Assembly: GCA_948482865.1 (NCBI GenBank)
Contig: CAOMHR010000040.1
Coordinates: 1-11,587 of the forward strand
Source of the DNA: Christensenellaceae bacterium
Lineage (GTDB): Bacteria; Bacillota; Clostridia; Christensenellales; Borkfalkiaceae
DNA length: 11,587 bases
Direction: 5' to 3'
Shown piece after piece: positions 6,595-11,587 of the stretch (its first letter is position 1; each line of letters starts with the position of its first letter). The notes under the pieces were generated by a model. The model had not been told where the DNA came from. It was given only the letters and a program-made list of their open reading frames with translations, and made no database searches. Both the position numbers and the translations under genes were made by a program.

Positions 6595-6777
6595 GGTTAA
6601 GGAAATATGAAAAGCATTTTTAAGACAAGTTTGGCATTGGATCATAATTTATTTGCTTTTAACGGCGGTTATTGTACCGACGAAAAATTCCGCTTTAATA
6701 TTTCGTTTTATTTGACTGATTTATTTTTTAAATCAGTCTTTCTTTTAATTACAGAAAAATTTTTAAGGACTACTTTA
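6595..6777 (+). promoter_or_regulatory. carAB leader with attenuator and in-frame leader ORF
   Basis: The transcript leader between the promoter and carA contains a 57-codon stretch (ATG 6607 to 6777) open in the same frame as carA. It starts 12 nt from the predicted transcript start, with AAGGA only 3 nt from the ATG. The encoded peptide has 10 Phe, and the RNA is strongly U-rich just before and through the terminator hairpin at 6714-6746. This resembles the UTP-sensing pyrBI attenuator of enteric bacteria, where a translated leader runs through the terminator. PyrR boxes and T-box sequences were looked for and not seen. The regulatory mechanism is inference. Confidence 0.5.
6714..6746 (+). 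terminator. Intrinsic terminator (attenuator) upstream of carA
   Basis: GACTGATTTA (6714-6723) pairs perfectly with TAAATCAGTC (6729-6738) around a T5 loop, and TTTCTTTT follows. The stem is AT-rich and of moderate strength. It lies between the carAB promoter and the carA ribosome site, so it must be read through for expression. No obvious competing antiterminator pairing was found by eye. Confidence 0.78.
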
Positions 6778-7845
6778 ATGAAAAAAGTTTATTTGACTTT
6801 GCAAAACGGTAAACAGTTTCAGGGTTTTAGCTTTGGAGCGGAAGGCGAAATAATAGGTGAACTGGTGTTTACAACCGGTATGACCGGTTATATAGAGACT
6901 TTGACCGACCCCAGTTATTTCGGGCAGATTGTAGTGCAGACGTTTCCGCTCATAGGCAATTACGGCATAATTCCGCAGGATTCTGAAAGTAAAAAACCTT
7001 GGGTTTCGGCATATATAGTAAGAGAAAAATGTGATTTTCCTTCAAATTTCAGATGCGAGCAGACGCTCGATAAATATTTGGCTGATAACGGCATTATCGG
7101 TTTATACGGAGTCGATACGCGCGAGCTTACTAAAATAGTACGTGAAGCTGGCGTAATGAATGCGGCAATTACTTCAAAACCTGTCAGAAATTTTGAAGAG
7201 ATAGGCAAATATAGCATAAAACGCGCGGTTGAAAATGTTATCGCACAGGATATCGAATATTACGGTAATAGTGAAGGACTGAAAATTGCAGTCTGGGATT
7301 TCGGTGCAAAGGAAAATATTGTGCGCGAACTTGTTAAACGCGGTTGTCATTGCGTAAAAGTTCCTTCAAATTTCACTGCTGAGCAAATTCTTTCTTTAAA
7401 TCCGGACGGGCTTATGTTGACTAACGGTCCGGGAGACCCTGCTGAAAACGTACAGTTAATTGGGAATATTAAAAAACTTGCGGGAAAACTTCCTGTCTTC
7501 GGAATTTGTCTGGGGCATCAACTTTTTGCTTTGGCTATGGGTGGCAAGACCAAAAAGATGAAGTACGGTCACCGCGGTGCAAACCAGCCTGTTAAAAATC
7601 TTGAAACAGGACGGGTTTACATATCCAGCCAGAACCATGGATATGAAGTGGTTTCATCAAGTTTAAAGTGCGGAAAGTTGTCTTACATAAATGCAAACGA
7701 CGGCACTTGCGAGGGATTTGATTATCCAGAGTTAAACGCTTTTACCGTACAGTTTCACCCTGAAGCCTGCGGCGGACCGCACGACGCATCGTTTTTGTTT
7801 GATAAATTTATAACAAACGTTAAGGAAGGTAAATACAATGCCTAA
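6778..7845 (+). CDS. carA: Carbamoyl-phosphate synthase small (glutaminase) subunit
   Basis: CarA hydrolyses glutamine and channels ammonia to CarB for carbamoyl phosphate, the precursor of pyrimidines and arginine. The start is set at ATG 6778, which is 8 nt after AAGGA and aligns with the family opening MKKVYLTLQNGKQFQGFSFG. This gives 355 residues, the usual length. The same frame is open back to an ATG at 6607, but that would add 57 residues across the attenuator hairpin. The N-terminal CPSase small-chain domain (about 1-135) includes TGMTGYIETLTDPSYFGQIV and DTRELTKIVREAGVMNAAI. The class I glutamine amidotransferase domain has catalytic Cys244 in FGICLGHQ, and His327 and Glu329 in FHPEACGGPHD. 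The last 8 nt overlap the carB start. Confidence 0.97.
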   Translation: MKKVYLTLQNGKQFQGFSFGAEGEIIGELVFTTGMTGYIETLTDPSYFGQIVVQTFPLIGNYGIIPQDSESKKPWVSAYIVREKCDFPSNFRCEQTLDKYLADNGIIGLYGVDTRELTKIVREAGVMNAAITSKPVRNFEEIGKYSIKRAVENVIAQDIEYYGNSEGLKIAVWDFGAKENIVRELVKRGCHCVKVPSNFTAEQILSLNPDGLMLTNGPGDPAENVQLIGNIKKLAGKLPVFGICLGHQLFALAMGGKTKKMKYGHRGANQPVKNLETGRVYISSQNHGYEVVSSSLKCGKLSYINANDGTCEGFDYPELNAFTVQFHPEACGGPHDASFLFDKFITNVKEGKYNA

Positions 7846-10800
7846 GAGAGAAGATATAAAGAAAGTACTGGTAATAGGTTCCGGTCCTATAGTAATTGGA
7901 CAGGCTGCCGAATTCGATTATGCGGGCGCACAGGCTTGCAGAGTACTCAAAGATGCAGGGGTAAACGTTGTTCTTTGTAATTCCAACCCTGCAACTATTA
8001 TGACTGACCGCGCGCTTGCGGATGAAATTTATCTTGAACCGCTGACTGTAGATACGTTAAAGCGAATAATAATTAAAGAACGTCCCGACAGTCTTCTGGC
8101 GTCGTTGGGCGGTCAGACTGGGCTCACTTTGGGTTGTCAACTTGCAAAATCAGGGTTTTTGGAAGAGTATGGCGTAAAATTAATAGGCGTAAAGCTCGAT
8201 TCAATAGACAGGGCGGAAGACAGGGAACTTTTCAAGCAGACTATGCAGAAAATAAACCAGCCCATAGTTCCGTCCGATATAGCATATACGGTTGAAGAAT
8301 GCATTGCGGTTGTAAAGGCGATAGGCGGATATCCGGTCATTGTGCGCCCCGCATATACGCTTGGCGGAGCGGGCGGCGGAGTTGCGTACAATGAAGAAGA
8401 GCTTAAACTTATTGCGCATAACGGGCTTATGCTGTCGCCTATTACACAGGTTTTAATAGAAAAATATATCGGCGGCTGGAAAGAAATAGAGTTCGAAGTT
8501 CTGAGAGACGGCGCGGGGAACGTTTTGACCGTTTGTTCTATGGAAAATTTTGACCCAGTAGGGCTTCATACTGGCGATTCTATCGTAATTGCGCCTGCTG
8601 TGACGTTGTCCGATAAAGAATATCAGATGCTCAGAACGGCGTCGCTGGATATAATTTCGGAACTCGGGATAGAAGGCGGATGTAACTGTCAGTTTGCATT
8701 GAACCCCGATTCGTTTGAATATTCCGTAATAGAAGTAAACCCCAGAGTTTCGCGCTCTTCGGCGCTCGCTTCAAAAGCTACGGGTTATCCCATAGCAAAG
8801 GTAACTACGCAAATTGCGCTTGGTTACACGCTTGACGAAATTAAAAACGACGTAACGGGTAAAACGTTCGCTTGTTTTGAGCCTACTTTGGACTACGTGG
8901 TCGTAAAGTTGCCCAAATGGCCTTTTGATAAGTTTTTGTATGCAAAACGCAGTTTGGGTACAAGAATGAAGGCAACGGGCGAAGTTATGGCTATCGGTAC
9001 CAATTTTGAAACTGCTATAATGAAGGCAGTGCGCGGCGCCGAAATTTCGGTTTCGTCTTTAAATTTGCCTAAAATGGCGCAGTTTTCTGACAGCGAAATA
9101 AAGGAAAAACTTTCAGAACTCACAGACGAAAGATTGTTTGTGGTATTTGAAGCGCTTAAACGCGGAATTTCAATAGAAGATATTTATTCTATAACGAAAA
9201 TAGACGAATGGTTTTTGTCTAAACTCAAAAATTTAGTTGATTATGAAAAAGAGATAGCGGGCAATGCGTTGGATAAACAGCAGTATCTGCGCGGAAAACA
9301 GCTTGGCTATCCCGACAAAGAACTTGAAAAAATTTCACGCAATTCTCTGCCGATGCACAGAAATTCCGTGTTTAAAATGGTTGATACGTGCGGAGCGGAA
9401 TTTTCAGCGCAAACACCGTATTTTTATTCTACTTATGACGATAAAGAGCACGACGAAGCAAAGCCTTTTGTAAATAACAGTACCAAAAAACGGATAATCG
9501 TAATAGGTTCGGGACCTATCAGGATAGGTCAGGGCATTGAGTTTGATTATTCGTCGGTACACTGCGTATGGGCGTTGAAGAAACTTGGTTATGAAGTGAT
9601 TATTATAAATAATAATCCCGAAACGGTATCAACAGACTTCGATACGGCGGACAGGCTTTATTTTGAAGCTCTTACGCCTGAAGATGTGCAGAACGTAATC
9701 GATATTGAAAAACCTTACGGCGTAGTAATAACTTTCGGCGGACAGACGGCAATAAAACTTTGCAGTTATCTTGAAAAGCACGGAGTTCGTATTTTAGGTA
9801 CGCCTGCGGACAGTGTTGACCTTGCGGAAGACCGAGAACGGTTTGACGCATTGTTGGAGCGTTTTGGAATTGCACGCCCCAAGGGGCTTACCGTAATGAC
9901 AGGAGAAGAAGCGGTTGCAGCCGCCGAAAAGTTGGGTTATCCGGTGTTGTTGCGTCCTTCATATGTAATCGGCGGACAAAATATGACCATTGCCTTTACG
10001 CAGAACGATATTGAAAGGTATATGGACGTAATTCTCGCCCAAAAAATCGAAAATCCAGTACTTTGCGATAAGTATTTAATGGGTACCGAACTTGAAGTTG
10101 ATGCGATTTCGGACGGCGTAGACGTGCTTATTCCCGGTATAATGCAGCATATTGAAAGGGCGGGCGTACACAGCGGCGACTCTATTGCTGTTTATCCGCC
10201 ATACAATTTAAGCGACGCTATGCTTAAAAAAGTTGTAGATATTTCTACGAAACTTGCAATTTCGTTAAAAACAAAGGGTTTGATAAATATTCAGTATCTT
10301 ATTTATCATAATGAACTATATGTCATAGAAGTGAACCCCAGAGCTTCGCGTACTATACCCTACATTTCCAAGGTTACGGGTGTACCTATGGTAGACCTTG
10401 CTACTCAGATTCTTGTTGGCGCAAAGCTTAAAAATTTAGGTTACGGTACCGGACTTTATCCTAATTCTCCGTACGTTGCCGTTAAAGTCCCCGTATTTTC
10501 ATTTGAAAAATTGAATGACGTTAATTCGCAGCTCGGACCCGAAATGAAGTCAACCGGTGAAGTACTCGGAATAGGCAAGACCATAGAAGAAGCGCTTTTC
10601 AAGGGGCTTGTTTCCGCCGGATTCAATATGAAACATCCGACAAAAAACAACCCGTCGGGAATTTATTTTACTATCAACGATCAGGACAAGCCGGAAATAA
10701 TAAATATTGTCAAGAAGTTTGCCGACCTGGGGCTTACGCTTTATGCAACAAAGGGGACGGCAGAAGTTATAAGAAGTTTGGGACTTGAATGCACCGATGT

Positions 10801-11587
10801 CGCAAGGCTTTCGTCAAATGAAGAAATTTTCAAATTAATGGACGAAGGTAAGGTTGATTACGTAGTCTATACCGGCAAAACCGATGTTGAATCAATTTCA
10901 AACTATATCAGTTTGCATCACCATGCAATACTTTTGGGTATTACCGTGCTTACGTCGCTTGATACGGCTAACGCTTTGGCAGACGTAATTGCCGGAAGAT
11001 ATAATCAGTTTAATACCGAACTTGTTGATATAAATAATCTGCGTAAAGAAAAGTTAAAACTTGATTTTTGCAAAATGCAGAGTTGCGGAAATGATTATAT
11101 TTTTTTCAACAACATGGATAACAGAATTACCTGTCCCGAATCGCTTGCAATAAATTTTTCCGACAGAAATTATGCAATCGGCGCCGACGGGGTGGTGATG
11201 ATTGAAAAGTCTGAAGTGGCTGCCGCAAAGATGAGGGTGTTCAACAGTGACGGCAGTAACGGCGGTATGGCGGCAAATCCGCTTCGGTGTGTCGCCAAAT
11301 ACCTTTTTGATAACGGTTTGGCGGAAGAAGAGATGGAAATCGAAACCGTTAACGGAATAAAGTATTTAGCGGTAAATAGTTTTAACGGAAAGGCAAGTTC
11401 GGTAACTGTAAATCTCGGCAAGCCAATATTTGAAGCCGAAATTTTACCGTCAACTTTAAAGGGTAAATTTGTTGAAAAGCAATTAAAGTTTGGTAATAAC
11501 GATTACAAAGTGACACTTGTCAACGTAGGTAATCCGCATTGCGTAATTTTCTGTGATAAAATCGAAGGGATTGATTTGGAGTCGCTT
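7838..11587 (+). CDS. carB: Carbamoyl-phosphate synthase large subunit fused to a DapF-like domain (3' end outside window)
   Basis: The frame is open for all 1250 codons to the window edge, with no stop. Residues 1-1068 are a complete CarB. The first synthetase half opens with VLVIGSGPIVIGQAAEFDYAG and SNPATIMTD. The oligomerisation region follows at about 400-545. The second half begins at about 550 with IIVIGSGPIRIGQGIEFDYS and has NNNPETVSTD. The allosteric MGS-like domain spans about 941-1066 and ends in TSLDTANALADVI. CarB normally stops here; instead a short linker (RKEKLKL) leads into a DapF domain with DFCKMQSCGNDY. The ATG follows AAGGAAGG at 7 nt and overlaps the carA stop by 8 nt. 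The CarB active-site segments look intact, so synthetase activity is expected. In the MGS domain the usual INT and IRR effector-site segments read VYTG and LHHH. Confidence 0.95.
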   Translation, partial: MPKREDIKKVLVIGSGPIVIGQAAEFDYAGAQACRVLKDAGVNVVLCNSNPATIMTDRALADEIYLEPLTVDTLKRIIIKERPDSLLASLGGQTGLTLGCQLAKSGFLEEYGVKLIGVKLDSIDRAEDRELFKQTMQKINQPIVPSDIAYTVEECIAVVKAIGGYPVIVRPAYTLGGAGGGVAYNEEELKLIAHNGLMLSPITQVLIEKYIGGWKEIEFEVLRDGAGNVLTVCSMENFDPVGLHTGDSIVIAPAVTLSDKEYQMLRTASLDIISELGIEGGCNCQFALNPDSFEYSVIEVNPRVSRSSALASKATGYPIAKVTTQIALGYTLDEIKNDVTGKTFACFEPTLDYVVVKLPKWPFDKFLYAKRSLGTRMKATGEVMAIGTNFETAIMKAVRGAEISVSSLNLPKMAQFSDSEIKEKLSELTDERLFVVFEALKRGISIEDIYSITKIDEWFLSKLKNLVDYEKEIAGNALDKQQYLRGKQLGYPDKELEKISRNSLPMHRNSVFKMVDTCGAEFSAQTPYFYSTYDDKEHDEAKPFVNNSTKKRIIVIGSGPIRIGQGIEFDYSSVHCVWALKKLGYEVIIINNNPETVSTDFDTADRLYFEALTPEDVQNVIDIEKPYGVVITFGGQTAIKLCSYLEKHGVRILGTPADSVDLAEDRERFDALLERFGIARPKGLTVMTGEEAVAAAEKLGYPVLLRPSYVIGGQNMTIAFTQNDIERYMDVILAQKIENPVLCDKYLMGTELEVDAISDGVDVLIPGIMQHIERAGVHSGDSIAVYPPYNLSDAMLKKVVDISTKLAISLKTKGLINIQYLIYHNELYVIEVNPRASRTIPYISKVTGVPMVDLATQILVGAKLKNLGYGTGLYPNSPYVAVKVPVFSFEKLNDVNSQLGPEMKSTGEVLGIGKTIEEALFKGLVSAGFNMKHPTKNNPSGIYFTINDQDKPEIINIVKKFADLGLTLYATKGTAEVIRSLGLECTDVARLSSNEEIFKLMDEGKVDYVVYTGKTDVESISNYISLHHHAILLGITVLTSLDTANALADVIAGRYNQFNTELVDINNLRKEKLKLDFCKMQSCGNDYIFFNNMDNRITCPESLAINFSDRNYAIGADGVVMIEKSEVAAAKMRVFNSDGSNGGMAANPLRCVAKYLFDNGLAEEEMEIETVNGIKYLAVNSFNGKASSVTVNLGKPIFEAEILPSTLKGKFVEKQLKFGNNDYKVTLVNVGNPHCVIFCDKIEGIDLESL
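11054..11587 (+). other. DapF (diaminopimelate epimerase) domain with degenerate active-site motif, partial
   Basis: This is the C-terminal domain of the fused protein, about residues 1073-1250, roughly two-thirds of a DapF. Family features present are CGNDY (1083-1087), IGADGVVMIE, FNSDGS with Asn1136, KYLFDNGL, and GNPHCVIF with Asn1232 and His1234. The PROSITE-type signature N-x-D-G-S-x4-C-G-N-[GA]-x-R reads N-S-D-G-S-x4-A-A-N-P-L-R. Ala1145 therefore replaces the first catalytic cysteine (Cys73 in E. coli), Ala1146 and Pro1148 replace the two glycines, and Asn1147, Arg1150 and Cys1151 are kept. The second catalytic cysteine would lie beyond the window. No independent start with a ribosome site is visible; the only internal ATG (11075) would remove the first strand. 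The domain is probably not a normal epimerase. Confidence 0.88.

Noticed and set aside
6661..6680. T-box-like GGCGGTT...ACCG in the carA leader
   Set aside because: It only loosely resembles the T-box core. No stem I or other conserved T-box elements were found, and the spacing to the terminator does not fit.
6607..6777. N-terminal extension of CarA from ATG 6607
   Set aside because: The extra 57 residues have no match to the CarA family opening, cross the attenuator hairpin and lie in the transcript leader. ATG 6778 has the better-spaced ribosome site and gives the normal length. The open frame is kept only as a leader finding.
11075..11587. Separate dapF gene starting at ATG 11075
   Set aside because: No ribosome site precedes it. 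The start would remove the first beta strand of the DapF fold (LKLDFCK). The upstream frame is continuous with CarB without a stop.

Overview
The window looks like the chromosome of an AT-rich, low-GC Bacillota, most likely an uncultured gut-type member of the Clostridia. The reasons are TTGACA/TATAAT-type promoters, AGGAGG ribosome sites, RNase Y, PadR- and HxlR-type regulators, and a two-gene carAB operon behind a leader with an intrinsic terminator. Placement below class level is not possible from this sequence. The genes are ordinary bacterial ones with no sign of mobile elements, CRISPR, tRNA or rRNA. The unusual content is in gene fusions and architectures.

Layout. Positions 1-911 hold a divergent pair: an HxlR-type redox/stress repressor (minus) and a small cupin (plus), with a dyad next to the hxlR -35 box. 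A strong terminator follows the cupin. RNase Y (rny, plus) has its own near-consensus promoter and a GC-rich terminator. A second, bidirectional hairpin separates it from a convergent minus-strand operon. That operon encodes a 569-residue PadR regulator with an acidic linker and four predicted membrane helices, followed 1 nt later by a flavodoxin. A 174-nt divergent promoter region with two GACA...TGTC dyads separates padR from a plus-strand pair: an acyl-ACP thioesterase and a YgjP-type metallopeptidase that overlap by 8 nt.

From 6560 to the end is the carbamoyl-phosphate synthase operon. It has a sigma-A promoter and a roughly 180-nt leader ending in a terminator hairpin, which suggests attenuation. 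carA follows, then carB, overlapping by 8 nt. The carB reading frame does not stop at the usual end of CarB (about residue 1068). It runs on, in frame and without a stop, into a diaminopimelate epimerase (DapF) domain that is cut by the window edge. In that domain the hallmark C-G-N-G active-site motif reads A-A-N-P, so the first catalytic cysteine is missing. This CarB-DapF fusion with a degenerate epimerase site is the main candidate for a novel system. It may join pyrimidine/arginine precursor synthesis to a DapF-fold domain that is no longer a normal epimerase.
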